Assembly (NCBI RefSeq): GCF_042655485.1 | Contig: NZ_JBHSMC010000005.1 | Location: 1 to 64,000, forward strand | DNA length: 64,000 nucleotides | Source of the DNA: Lederbergia graminis | GTDB lineage: Bacteria > Bacillota > Bacilli > Bacillales > Bacillaceae_C | Direction of reading: 5' to 3' | Shown: positions 41,722 to 50,583 of the stretch, piece by piece | Layout: the number at the start of each line of letters is the position of its first letter | Position numbering within the stretch: the stretch's first letter is position 1 | The notes under the pieces: model-generated | Databases searched by the model: none | What the model was told of the DNA's origin: nothing | The model's input: the letters and a program-made list of their open reading frames with translations, nothing else | Translations under genes and position numbers: made by a program

Positions 41722-44700
41722 TTATTTTAGGATAACGTTTTGTTTTCCTAGTAAAGCTTCTAACTCTGATAGACATTTTCGTGATGGATTGATCCAATCT
41801 TTCTCAGCTAATTTAATCGTTCTCTTAGTTGATTCGTAATGGACAATTACCTTTGTATCTCCACGATTTCCCTCTAAAATATGTTGGAGGTCTTGTAGTA
41901 TTTTCTGATTATTAAAATCGTTAGAGATTTTTATATATAAGGTTCCATTGCTAGTAGACTGCTTATTAATTAATTGTGATGCTGGTTGAAGTTTTTGAAT
42001 AATAAATTGCAGTTTCCCTGATCTTTCTTCGATATTTCCGTTGATTAATACTATTTCTCCTTCTTTACATGTCGATAAGTAGTTTTTATACGTATCTGGA
42101 AACACGACTGCATCCATTTCTCCAGACGGATCACTTATCGTTACAAAAGCCATTAAATCCCCCTTCTTTGTGCGTATAGGCTTCACATTCGTGATATAAA
42201 CACCGGATGAAACTTTCCTTTGTCCAGGGGTAAGTTGAATTAAAGGAATTGTTCCTACTTCCAAAAATACACGTTCATACATGCTGGTAGGATGATCAGA
42301 AATATAAACACCTAAAGCTTGTTTCTCTAACTGTAGTTTCTCTGCAATTCCTATTGGTTCTCTCTCAATGTATTTCGGTTTTAATTGAAACAGTTCATCA
42401 TCTTCAAAAAGGTCTGTCTCTGCTTCTGTTGGTCTCATTAATTCAGCATGTTCGAGAGCTATATCTAAAGATGCAAGGAGTACAGCCCTATCTTGCCCAA
42501 ACTCATCAAACGCACCAGAATAAACGAGCGATTCTAATACTTTTCGATTCACTGCTTTTGCTGAAACACGCAAGCAAAAATCAAATAAATCTTTAAAAGG
42601 TGCTGTTTTTCTAGCTTTCATTATTTCCCTATATGCTGTTGCACCTATACTACGAATGGCACTGAGGCTATAGCGAATACCATTTTGCTCTGGTAAAAAG
42701 CGAAATTGACTTGCATTAATAGATGGAGGAAGTATCTCCATGCCCATGTTTTTAGCTTCCGAAATATAGGACGCTATTTTATCATCATTTCCAATTGCTG
42801 AAGTAAGTAAAGCAGCCATAAAGTCTAATGGATAATTTGCTTTAAGATAGCTTAACTGCCATGAAATATGACTATATGCAACAGCGTGACTTCTATTAAA
42901 ACCATAATTTGCAAAACGAACGATTAAATCATACGTTTTATTTGCAACTTCTTCGCTATACCCTTTTTGACAAGCACCTTTCACAAAATGATTCCGTTCT
43001 TTATCTAGCACTTCTTTTTTCTTTTTACTAACAGCTCTCCTGAGAAGATCTGCTTCACCGAGTGAAAATCCTGCCATCTTAGAGGCAATCTGCATGATTT
43101 GCTCCTGATAAACAATGACACCGTATGTGATTTTTAAAATTGGTTCTAAATCTGGATGTAAATATTCAACTATCTTCTTTCCATGTTTGCCGGCAATATA
43201 TTCTGGAATATTTTCCATTGGGCCTGGTCTATACAAGGCGTTGACTGCCACTATGTCTTCAAATTGTGTCGGCTTCAATTGACGAAGAACCTTTCTCATT
43301 CCTTCTGATTCTAATTGGAATATTCCAGTCGTATCCCCTCTACGTAGTAAAGCAAATGTTTTTTCATCATGCAGCGGGATTTCTTTAATTTGAATTTTCT
43401 TTTTAACACGGTACTCAATGCTTTTTAAAATTTGTTCAATCAACGTTAAATTTCGTAGTCCGAGAAAATCCATTTTCAGTAATCCGATTTCCTCTAACTC
43501 TTCCATTGGAAATTGAGTCAAATATGTTCCAGCTTCTCCACCTTGGATTGGAATTAAATCTGTTAAAGGCTGTTCCGATATAACAACTCCAGCTGCATGG
43601 GTAGAGGTGTGACGTGGTAGCCCTTCTAATTTCAATGCTGTTTCGTATAATAGTCGTTTCTGCTCCGAAGCTGCTACAAACTCTTGTAACCCTTTTGATT
43701 CTTTATACGCATCTTTTAAGGTGATACCTAAACGCCCTGGAATAAACTTTGAAAGCTGCTCCATTTCCTGTGAACTAAGCCCAAACACACGTGCAGTATC
43801 ACGAAGTGCAGCCTTTGCTGCAAAAGTACCAAACGTAATAATTTGTGCAACATGTAATTTTCCATATTTGTTCATCACATACTGAATGACATCATCCCGA
43901 CGATGGTCAGGAAAATCAATATCAATATCAGGCATAGACACTCTTTCTGGATTTAAGAACCTTTCAAATAGCAAACCATGCTCTAACGGGTCAATATCTG
44001 TAATCCCCAATAAATAGGAGACAAGTGAACCTGCAGCCGAACCACGTCCAGGTCCAGTTAATATATGCTGTTCTCTAGCATATTTCATAAAGTCCCAAAC
44101 TATTAAAAAATAGTCATTAAAGCCCATTTTATCGATGATGGATAGTTCATATTTCAGTCGCTTGATATATTCTGGATTAGTTGATAACTGTCTTTTTTCT
44201 ATTTCGGAATAACATAATTTCTTTAGTGCAGTTGCTGCTGTTTCTCCTTCTGGTAGTGGATACTTAGGCAATAATTGTTGATTTGTTTCGATCATCACAT
44301 TACATTTATCCACAATCTCCATCGTATTATGAATAGCATCTCTGTATTGTGAAAATAAACTGATCATTTCTTCTTGATTTTTAAAATATTTTTCTCCAGC
44401 ATGATGAATCTCTATTTCATGAAGCTTAAAGCCATCACGGATAGCGGCCATACAATCGGAAGCAAATCTGTCTCCTTTATGTAAATAACGAACATCATTG
44501 GTAGCTACATATGGGATTGACTGTTGCTGTGAAATTTTCTCTATTTCTGCTATTAAATTTTCTTCACCGTGATTCTGTAGCGATAAATAAAAGCTCCCTG
44601 GTTCAAAAACAGACTTTAAATTATTCGCTATAATAGAAGCTTGTTCGATATTCCCTGCTAGAAGTGTCGATTCTATTTCTCCATTTTCTCCTGGACTAAT

Positions 44701-45066
44701 TGCTATTAGCCCTTTACTATACGCTTTCAGCCATTTTATTGATATCCTTTTATCCGGACTAGTCTTAATAACACTAGATATTTTTAGTAGATTTTTATAT
44801 CCGTTATTATTTCTCGCTAATAAAATAATGGAGTATGTATGATTTGATTCCGTTCCTTCAATATCTGCAGTCATCCCTATAATCGGCTTTATTTTCGCTT
44901 GAACACATGCTTTATAAAAAGATAAAACACCATATAATGTGTTGTGATCTGTTATTGCTAATGCTTTATAGTCATATTCCTTTGCTTGCTTCACTAACGC
45001 GGGAATCGAGATGGTGCTCGATAATAGGCTATATGCAGTGGAGATTTGCAAATGTGCAAATGTCAT
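41722..45066 (-). CDS. dnaE: DNA polymerase III subunit alpha, DnaE type
   Basis: 1114 aa. Error-prone/lagging-strand starting polymerase of Firmicutes, distinct from PolC (no embedded exonuclease). N-terminal PHP domain about 1-200 (FAHLQISTAYSLLSST, ALAITDHNTLYGVLSF); C-family polymerase core about 270-800 with GPGRGSAAGSLVSYLLGI, PDIDIDFPDHRRDDVI (catalytic Asp pair) and the third motif around MDFLGLRNLTLIEQIL; helix-hairpin-helix about 800-900; OB fold about 960-1040 (GVYITNVKPIRTKKGDLMAFVTI). Divergent from ytrH-ytrI, as in B. subtilis. Confidence 0.97.
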   Translation of the reverse strand: MTFAHLQISTAYSLLSSTISIPALVKQAKEYDYKALAITDHNTLYGVLSFYKACVQAKIKPIIGMTADIEGTESNHTYSIILLARNNNGYKNLLKISSVIKTSPDKRISIKWLKAYSKGLIAISPGENGEIESTLLAGNIEQASIIANNLKSVFEPGSFYLSLQNHGEENLIAEIEKISQQQSIPYVATNDVRYLHKGDRFASDCMAAIRDGFKLHEIEIHHAGEKYFKNQEEMISLFSQYRDAIHNTMEIVDKCNVMIETNQQLLPKYPLPEGETAATALKKLCYSEIEKRQLSTNPEYIKRLKYELSIIDKMGFNDYFLIVWDFMKYAREQHILTGPGRGSAAGSLVSYLLGITDIDPLEHGLLFERFLNPERVSMPDIDIDFPDHRRDDVIQYVMNKYGKLHVAQIITFGTFAAKAALRDTARVFGLSSQEMEQLSKFIPGRLGITLKDAYKESKGLQEFVAASEQKRLLYETALKLEGLPRHTSTHAAGVVISEQPLTDLIPIQGGEAGTYLTQFPMEELEEIGLLKMDFLGLRNLTLIEQILKSIEYRVKKKIQIKEIPLHDEKTFALLRRGDTTGIFQLESEGMRKVLRQLKPTQFEDIVAVNALYRPGPMENIPEYIAGKHGKKIVEYLHPDLEPILKITYGVIVYQEQIMQIASKMAGFSLGEADLLRRAVSKKKKEVLDKERNHFVKGACQKGYSEEVANKTYDLIVRFANYGFNRSHAVAYSHISWQLSYLKANYPLDFMAALLTSAIGNDDKIASYISEAKNMGMEILPPSINASQFRFLPEQNGIRYSLSAIRSIGATAYREIMKARKTAPFKDLFDFCLRVSAKAVNRKVLESLVYSGAFDEFGQDRAVLLASLDIALEHAELMRPTEAETDLFEDDELFQLKPKYIEREPIGIAEKLQLEKQALGVYISDHPTSMYERVFLEVGTIPLIQLTPGQRKVSSGVYITNVKPIRTKKGDLMAFVTISDPSGEMDAVVFPDTYKNYLSTCKEGEIVLINGNIEERSGKLQFIIQKLQPASQLINKQSTSNGTLYIKISNDFNNQKILQDLQHILEGNRGDTKVIVHYESTKRTIKLAEKDWINPSRKCLSELEALLGKQNVILK

Positions 45067-45225
45067 CTTAATTCACCTTCCCTAAATTCTTCTTATATAC
45101 ATTATGAACTAGCTATCCAAAAAAGAAAATACGTTCGCATTATTATTCATTCAATTTTTCATACATTCACACTTTGTCCCATATATTTAAATATAGTGAT
45201 TTTAATTAAAACTGGAGATGGTTGT

Positions 45226-45558
45226 ATGAATGAAGCCTTTTTCCCCACTTTTTTTAATTGTTACTTCATTGCATTAGGCATTATGTTCGGTGGAGCTTTA
45301 ATTGGTGGACTTGCTGCTTTTATTACAGGAGAACCACTTTTCACAGAAATAGCTAAAATTTCTAGTAGGATTAGGATTTGGGCTATCATTGCTGCAATTG
45401 GTGGAACTTTCGATACTGTGTATAGCTTCGAGAGAGGTTTTTTAGATGGTGGGATGAGAGACTTATTTAAGCAATTTCTTTGGATACTATCTGCTATGGG
45501 GGGAGCAAAAACAGCAGCTCTTATTATTACTTGGCTAACACAGGAGCATATTTCATGA
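45226..45558 (+). CDS. ytrH: Sporulation protein YtrH
   Basis: 110 aa from ATG 45226 behind TGGAGATGGTTGT; a longer in-frame reading extends 60 codons upstream over the dnaE promoter region with no ribosome site and was rejected. Three membrane segments (about 11-33, 48-68, 82-102). FFPTFFNCYFIALGIMFGGALIGGLAAF and GGTFDTVYSFERGFLDGGMRDLFKQ are typical of YtrH, a sigma-E-dependent membrane protein. Overlaps ytrI by ATGA. Confidence 0.9.
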   Translation: MNEAFFPTFFNCYFIALGIMFGGALIGGLAAFITGEPLFTEIAKISSRIRIWAIIAAIGGTFDTVYSFERGFLDGGMRDLFKQFLWILSAMGGAKTAALIITWLTQEHIS

Positions 45559-46058
45559 GAATTCCGCCATTATATCGCAAACCTAATTGGCAACGTTTTT
45601 TCTCTGGTGCGGCAATTGGTGGCTGTATCAGTTGGGTAATCTTTTTATATATGTTTGGAGCGATGCAAGAGAGATTCGGCTATATAATTGATGACCAAGC
45701 CCAGGTAATTGCGAAATTAGAAAAAGAAAAAGAATTGTGGCAGGAAGATTATAAAGAATTAAATGAGAAAAACGAAAAATTGCTGACCGTTCAAAATATT
45801 GACGTGAAGCTAACCGGTTATGAAAAATACGATATTAACGACAGGCAAAGTGTCTTTATGGTACAAGAAACGGTAAAAGAAGATTTAAAGTCATTACTAA
45901 AAAAAGATTTAGGGATTGTCTATAAAAATAGCGAGATCATAGAGAAAACAATTACAAATAGAAATCATGATATTAACGGTAAAGATTACAAACTAATCGT
46001 TCGCAAGATTTCCTACTATACAACGATAAATATTGTTGTCGAACTAAAACTAGCATAG
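45555..46058 (+). CDS. ytrI: Sporulation membrane protein YtrI
   Basis: 167 aa from ATG 45555 behind AGGAGCATATTTC. Single N-terminal membrane segment (about 19-40, GAAIGGCISWVIFLYMFGA), then a coiled coil (about 50-80, VIAKLEKEKELWQEDYKELNEK) and a C-terminal domain (about 85-167) outside the membrane. Architecture and adjacency to ytrH match B. subtilis YtrI, needed for efficient sporulation. Confidence 0.88.
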   Translation: MRIPPLYRKPNWQRFFSGAAIGGCISWVIFLYMFGAMQERFGYIIDDQAQVIAKLEKEKELWQEDYKELNEKNEKLLTVQNIDVKLTGYEKYDINDRQSVFMVQETVKEDLKSLLKKDLGIVYKNSEIIEKTITNRNHDINGKDYKLIVRKISYYTTINIVVELKLA

Positions 46059-46073
46059 AACTTTCGCATTTTA

Positions 46074-46121
46074 CTAAATGACTAGCTGATATCAAAACAG
46101 AAATCAGCTAGTCATTTGACG
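46074..46121. terminator. Bidirectional terminator between ytrI and nrnA
   Basis: AAATGACTAGCTGAT, loop, ATCAGCTAGTCATTT: perfect 15-bp arms with T-rich flanks for both directions, between converging genes. Confidence 0.9.
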
Positions 46122-46122
46122 T

Positions 46123-47064
46123 TTACTTACCTTTTTTACATATTTCTACAATATCTTGTTTTACTAACTCAGCTTCTTCCCAAGAGTATACAGAAGCTCC
46201 TGAAGCTAATGGATGTCCTCCGCCATTATATTTCATCGCAATTTTATTAATAACTGGTCCTTTGGAACGCAAGCGGACACGAATTTGATCATGCTCTTCA
46301 ATAAAGAAACACCACGCTTTAATCCCCTTTACACTGCCTAAGGAGCTAACTAGTAATGATGCTTTAGACGGAACAACACCAAATTGTTCCAATGTTTCTT
46401 TCCGAAGTTCTACAACTGCAGCGCCGTTCTCATCCATTTTAAAATGCTCAAAAACGTAGCCTTGGAGTTTAATGACTTTATCTTCTAATTCATACATCGC
46501 ATCAAATAATTCGTTGCGATTAAAATTGTAGCGAATTAATTCACCTGCATATTCAAATGTACGCTGTGTAGTACTTGGGTAAAGGAAACGTCCTGTATCA
46601 CCAACAATACCTGCAAATATTAGTCTTGCTGCTTCATCAGTCATGACAAGTCCTTTATCTTTTCCATATAAGTAAAATTCATATATCATTTCACTTGTAG
46701 AGGAAACAGTTGTATCTACCCAAAGAATATCACCATATTTATCTTCATTAGGATGATGATCAATTTTAATAAGCTTGTCTCCAAGGTGATACCTACTATC
46801 ACAAATTCGTTCCTTATTCGCTGTATCACAAACAATTACTAATGCACCGTTATATGTATCTTCTGAGATTTCATCCGGAACAAATAAGAAATCCAGACCT
46901 GTATCGCGTTCTCCTACTGTGTAAATCTGCTTATCTGGGTAACTTGCTCTTAAAATCTCCCCTAGACCACCTTGTGATCCATATGCATCTGGATCTGGGC
47001 GGACATGACGATGGATGATAATCGTATCATACTGGTTAATTGCTTCTAAAATTTCATTCTTCAT
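46123..47064 (-). CDS. nrnA: Bifunctional oligoribonuclease / pAp phosphatase NrnA
   Basis: 313 aa. DHH-family phosphoesterase that degrades nano-RNA and 3'-phosphoadenosine 5'-phosphate. N-terminal DHH domain with IIHRHVRPDPDAYGSQGGL (metal ligands), VIVCDTAN, KIDHHPNEDKYGDILWVDTT; C-terminal DHHA1 domain with MKYNGGGHPLASGASVYS. Start ATG behind AGAAAGGAATATACC. Matches B. subtilis YtqI in length and site. Converges with ytrI and is divergent from ytpI. Confidence 0.95.
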   Translation of the reverse strand: MKNEILEAINQYDTIIIHRHVRPDPDAYGSQGGLGEILRASYPDKQIYTVGERDTGLDFLFVPDEISEDTYNGALVIVCDTANKERICDSRYHLGDKLIKIDHHPNEDKYGDILWVDTTVSSTSEMIYEFYLYGKDKGLVMTDEAARLIFAGIVGDTGRFLYPSTTQRTFEYAGELIRYNFNRNELFDAMYELEDKVIKLQGYVFEHFKMDENGAAVVELRKETLEQFGVVPSKASLLVSSLGSVKGIKAWCFFIEEHDQIRVRLRSKGPVINKIAMKYNGGGHPLASGASVYSWEEAELVKQDIVEICKKGK

Positions 47065-47198
47065 GGTATATTCCTTTCTAGAGTCAAATACTCTCGCTTA
47101 TTTGTTCACTTATCTTTCAATAGTACTATTACATTTCCATTATGATTTGCGTTAAAATATACATTAGGGTTATTCACATTGAATGGGAGGATTTCATT

Positions 47199-47504
47199 AT
47201 GCCCTTTTTAGTTTTCGTTATTGTTTTATCTCTATCATTTTATGTCTTTTATAAAATAAAGTATGTACGTAGTAAACGTCCGATGGAAAAACGGATGTTA
47301 AATGGTAAATCAAGCTTAGCTTTAGGAATATTTGTAGCCTTTTTTGGTATTAATCAACTCTTCTTATATGATACCACTACAACTTACATTATAGCTGCAA
47401 TATTTATTATTTTAGGTAGTTTTAGTGCTTGGGTTGGCTTCCGAACTTATCGTCATCACGTACCTTATGTCCTAAGAGAAGCGGAAGATCTTGCAAAAGA
47501 GTAA
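47199..47504 (+). CDS. ytpI: YtpI-like membrane protein
   Basis: 101 aa from ATG 47199 behind GGGAGGATTTCATT. Three membrane segments (1-20, 41-60, 65-85) with a basic KIKYVRSKRPMEKRM loop and RTYRHHVPYVLREAEDLA C-terminus, as I remember YtpI. Function unknown. Conserved neighbour of nrnA and ytoI. Confidence 0.85.
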   Translation: MPFLVFVIVLSLSFYVFYKIKYVRSKRPMEKRMLNGKSSLALGIFVAFFGINQLFLYDTTTTYIIAAIFIILGSFSAWVGFRTYRHHVPYVLREAEDLAKE

Positions 47505-47535
47505 AACAAACTACAATCTAAGAATGTAGATGGAA

Positions 47536-47590
47536 TGAAAAGCCAAACTTTTGCTTGAATTATATTCAAGATAGTTTGGCTTTTTTCTAT
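47536..47590 (+). terminator. Terminator after ytpI
   Basis: AAAAGCCAAACT..TGCTTGAA TTAT ATTCAAG.AGTTTGGCTTTTTT. The sequence closely resembles the terminator at 54091-54142. Confidence 0.88.
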
Positions 47591-47686
47591 AGAAATAATT
47601 TATGCAAAAAGGACCTTCTTTGGTCGCGTTTTGCGAACTTAGTGTATTTCCGAAGCGTTATCTAGTTAAAAATTTTGTTACACGCT

Positions 47687-48997
47687 CTATTTTTCTATCA
47701 GCCTACACATCATCATCGCTTTCCCTATTAAAACATTCCCATTGTACACTTCTACATCTACTTTTCCGAATTTCCTTCCTGCTTCTAATATCCTCGGTTG
47801 AATTGTGAGCTTGCTATCCATTTGTGCTGGTTTCAGAAAATAAATCGTCATATTTTCAATTGCGAGTTCGCCTTTTTTCTGTTGTCTAAATAATTGTGTG
47901 ACAGCCTCTGTCATCATCGTTGTAAAAACACCATATGATATCGTTCCTAGTTGATTGGTCATTTGTGGTGATACTTCAAAAGTAAATGTTTGATTCCCTT
48001 GTTGCTGTACAACAGATAATTGCTTGGTTATCGTATCATCGATTGTTTCACCAACTTGTGGTTGCCTTTGTATCATTTGTAGCGCTTTTAATACATCCTG
48101 TCTGCTAATAAGACCTTCAAACTTTTGTTGTTCGTTCACAACAGGTAATACTTCGATACCTTCCCAAATCATCATATGGGCGACCGAAGCGACACTCGTT
48201 TTTCTACCGACAGTTAAAGGATTTTTCGTCATTACTTTCTCAATTGTAAAATTTTCATTTTGACCAATTACATCTTTTGCAGTGACGATACCTATCACTT
48301 TTTGATTCCCGTCTAATACAGGAAATCTGCTATGATCAGTTGCTTTCTTCTTTTTATACCAATCTGAAACTGTTTCTGTTTGTGTCATCCATGCAGAATT
48401 TTCCGCTGATGTTAAAATGTCTTCGACTAATATAATTTCTTTTTTAATTAGTTGATCATATATCGCACGATTAATCATCGTGGCTACGGTAAATGTATCA
48501 TAGCTAGTTGACAGAATCGGGAGTTCCATCTCATCTGCAAGACGTTTTACATGATCACTAGTATCAAAGCCTCCTGTAATTAATACAGCAGCACCTGCTC
48601 TAAGCGCATGCTCATGAACCTCCGTACGGTTACCGACAATGAGTAGATTGCCAGCACCTGTATAGCGCATCATTGCATCTATCTTCATCGCACCGATAAC
48701 AAATTTAGTTAATGTTTTATGGAGACCATCTTTACCTCCGAGCACTTGTCCATCAATAATATTAACAATCTCTGCAAAAGTGAGCTTCTCGATATTCTCT
48801 TTCTTTTTTCGTTCAATCCGTATTGTACCTACACGTTCAATCGTACTAACGTACCCTTTATTTTCAGCGTCTTTTATCGCACGATATGCTGTTCCTTCAC
48901 TTACACTTAATTCTTTAGCTATTTGTCTAACGGAAATTTTCTCCCCAATTGGGAGTCCGTCAATATAGCGAATTATTTGTTCATGCTTAGTTGCCAA
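47687..48997 (-). CDS. ytoI: CBS/DRTGG/hot-dog domain protein YtoI
   Basis: 436 aa from TTG 48997 (gives (M)ATKHEQIIRYIDGLP as in B. subtilis YtoI; GGGTG lies 6 bases before). Domains in order: winged HTH about 1-65 (EKISVRQIAKELSVSEGTAYRAIKDAENKGYVST), DRTGG about 75-185, two CBS domains about 190-315 (VLDGNQKVIGIVTAKDVIG, EGLISRQDVLKAL), and a hot-dog thioesterase-like domain about 320-436 (LGTISYGVFTTMMTEAVTQLF). Probably an adenosine-nucleotide- or CoA-responsive regulator, but no substrate is known. Confidence 0.9.
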   Translation of the reverse strand: MATKHEQIIRYIDGLPIGEKISVRQIAKELSVSEGTAYRAIKDAENKGYVSTIERVGTIRIERKKKENIEKLTFAEIVNIIDGQVLGGKDGLHKTLTKFVIGAMKIDAMMRYTGAGNLLIVGNRTEVHEHALRAGAAVLITGGFDTSDHVKRLADEMELPILSTSYDTFTVATMINRAIYDQLIKKEIILVEDILTSAENSAWMTQTETVSDWYKKKKATDHSRFPVLDGNQKVIGIVTAKDVIGQNENFTIEKVMTKNPLTVGRKTSVASVAHMMIWEGIEVLPVVNEQQKFEGLISRQDVLKALQMIQRQPQVGETIDDTITKQLSVVQQQGNQTFTFEVSPQMTNQLGTISYGVFTTMMTEAVTQLFRQQKKGELAIENMTIYFLKPAQMDSKLTIQPRILEAGRKFGKVDVEVYNGNVLIGKAMMMCRLIEK

Positions 48998-49078
48998 GCT
49001 TTTCACCCTTTTCTCTCATCCGTAACACCTGTACACAACATTATATCGAGAAAAATGGCAATCTTCAATTTTGTAGGA

Positions 49079-49321
49079 TTATCTACCTCGTAAACGCTTT
49101 GTTTCCACCTTTTGATGATTTTGTTTACGTACTGCTCTTTGTTTGTGCTTCGGCATATAAAGTAGCGCCGTTAAATTTCCTGCAACAACAATGAATGCGA
49201 ATGCAAGCCAAGAAATAGCAAAAACCCCCTCAAGGCCGGTAGCTTCCACATTCAACCTTGGAACCGCATAATACAACATCGCTGCACAAAGTAATAAACA
49301 AAGTAATAAACGATTTTTCAC
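49079..49321 (-). CDS. Small two-segment membrane protein, unknown
   Basis: 80 aa from GTG 49321, chosen because AAGGAGG lies 8 bases upstream. Two membrane segments (residues 3-19 LLLCLLLCAAMLYYAVP, 36-60 VFAISWLAFAFIVVAGNLTALLYM) and a very basic tail (PKHKQRAVRKQNHQK and KRLRGR). Not recognised as a named family. The ribosome site is the 3' arm of a terminator-like hairpin, suggesting translation is gated; see the separate entry. Confidence 0.7.
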   Translation of the reverse strand: MKNRLLLCLLLCAAMLYYAVPRLNVEATGLEGVFAISWLAFAFIVVAGNLTALLYMPKHKQRAVRKQNHQKVETKRLRGR

Positions 49322-49327
49322 AAAAAA

Positions 49328-49366
49328 ACCTCCTTGCATACTTTTTTCTATTGTATGCAAGGAGAT
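49328..49366 (-). promoter_or_regulatory. RBS-sequestering, terminator-like hairpin
   Basis: Perfect 12-bp arms CTCCTTGCATAC (49330-49341) and GTATGCAAGGAG (49353-49364). On minus the 3' arm supplies the AAGGAG of the ribosome site and is followed by TTTTTTT and then the GTG start, so the same hairpin would both look like an intrinsic terminator and hide the ribosome site of the 80-aa gene. Confidence 0.75.
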
Positions 49367-49420
49367 TGGTGGACAAAACTAAATATATAAATATCCAATA
49401 TTATGTTTATCATTTAAAGA

Positions 49421-49480
49421 TCAAGCAGAGATAAGAATCGTCAACAAAATAAGTAAAAGAATTACTCGAGAACTTCTCAT
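49421..49480 (-). CDS. Putative 19-aa membrane micropeptide
   Basis: MRSSRVILLLILLTILISA, preceded by a perfect AGGAGG 4-5 bases before the ATG and ended by TGA. A basic N-terminus followed by a purely hydrophobic helix of about 14 residues would insert in the membrane. It is too short for standard gene calls. It lies between ytkL and the 80-aa membrane gene on the same strand. Support is the ribosome site plus the composition only. Confidence 0.5.
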   Translation of the reverse strand: MRSSRVILLLILLTILISA

Positions 49481-49543
49481 AGTTCCTCCTGCTATTCGTT
49501 AACTATCTAAAAATATATTATAAATCGTATTAAAATATATTCC

Positions 49544-50227
49544 TTATATCTCTATTTCATCCCCTACATTCATGATTTCCCCTCTAATACCTTCTTCTAA
49601 AAGTTCTATAAAGGTTTGTGGATCTTGCTTAATTGGTGGGAATGTATTGTAATGTATCGGCACGACTTTCTTAGCCTTAATAAAAGACGCTGCAACTGCC
49701 GCATCTTCTGGTCCCATCGTGAAGTTATCTCCGATTGGTAAGAAGGCAAGATCTATTGGGTGACGTTCGCCAATGAGTTTCATATCTGAAAACAAAGCAG
49801 TGTCACCTGCATGATAAATGGTTTTTCCTTCAGCCATGAACAAGACTCCTGCTGGCATTCCCATATAAATGATCTGCTTATCGTCGGTAATGATTGCAGA
49901 ACCGTGAAATGCAGGGGTATATTTTACTTTTCCAAAATCAAATTGGTACGCACCTCCAATATGCATTGGGTGAGTATTCAATCCTTGCCAGCTTAAATAA
50001 GTTGCTAATTCGTTCGGTGCAATTACTAACGCATTGCTACGTTTCGCTAACTCAACAGTATCTCCAACATGATCGCCATGACCATGTGTCAAGATGATAA
50101 CATCAGGATTTTCTTTATCAGCTTGTAAATCCGTTAATTCATTCCCAGTTATAAATGGGTCTATTAAAATCTCTTTACCTTCTGTAATTATTTTTACTAC
50201 TGAATGACCATGATAGGAAACTTTCAT
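49544..50227 (-). CDS. ytkL: Metallo-beta-lactamase-fold hydrolase, UPF0173 (YtkL)
   Basis: 227 aa from ATG 50227 (site AAAGGAGTG). Metallo-hydrolase fold: KVSYHGHSVVKI, ILIDPFITGN, ILTHGHGDHVGDTVELAKR (HxHxDH metal site), YHAGDTALFSDM, LPIGDNFTMGPEDAA, KVVPIHYNTFPPI. All metal ligands are present. Length and motifs match UPF0173/YtkL. Substrate unknown. Confidence 0.93.
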   Translation of the reverse strand: MKVSYHGHSVVKIITEGKEILIDPFITGNELTDLQADKENPDVIILTHGHGDHVGDTVELAKRSNALVIAPNELATYLSWQGLNTHPMHIGGAYQFDFGKVKYTPAFHGSAIITDDKQIIYMGMPAGVLFMAEGKTIYHAGDTALFSDMKLIGERHPIDLAFLPIGDNFTMGPEDAAVAASFIKAKKVVPIHYNTFPPIKQDPQTFIELLEEGIRGEIMNVGDEIEI

Positions 50228-50305
50228 TATGAAAAACACTCCTTTTATATTTCTCTATATAATTACTTCGAGTCAAAATTGATTTTCCCTGCTTTCATTT
50301 TTATA

Positions 50306-50494
50306 GGCTCTGTTAAAGTTCATTGTTGTTAACAACTTAGTTGATTGTAGCGGATGTACACGAGACTCCTGCGGGAACAGCACGAGCCGAAGATTCACTT
50401 GGCAAAGCGGTTTTCTTTGCCAAGTTAGCTGAGGCCGTGCCCGAGGAAAGCGAGTGTACTGGAGCGAAAATCAACAACAGAGTTTAACAGAGCT
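50306..50494. mobile_element. MITE-like family A element with target-site duplication (A5)
   Basis: 189 bp in the 356-bp gap between ytkL and the M24 peptidase gene. Termini GGCTCTGTTAAAG / TTTAACAGAGCT; direct repeat TTTTTATA on each side (50298-50305 and 50495-50502). Apart from a 12-base patch it matches the inverse of A3 nearly base for base. The central hairpin here is partly decayed (11-bp stem ACTTGGCAAAG / CTTTGCCAAGT). Confidence 0.85.
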
Positions 50495-50583
50495 TTTTTA
50501 TAAAACCCTTATCGTTATTAATGAAAGGGAATAACGTGTATACTAATTCTTGAAATCGAACTAGTAAAGAGGAGATGGAAACA

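Noticed and set aside
45046..45225. 60-codon N-terminal extension of ytrH
   Set aside because: It has no ribosome site, overlaps the dnaE start region, and the YtrH family begins at the ATG preceded by GGAGATGG.
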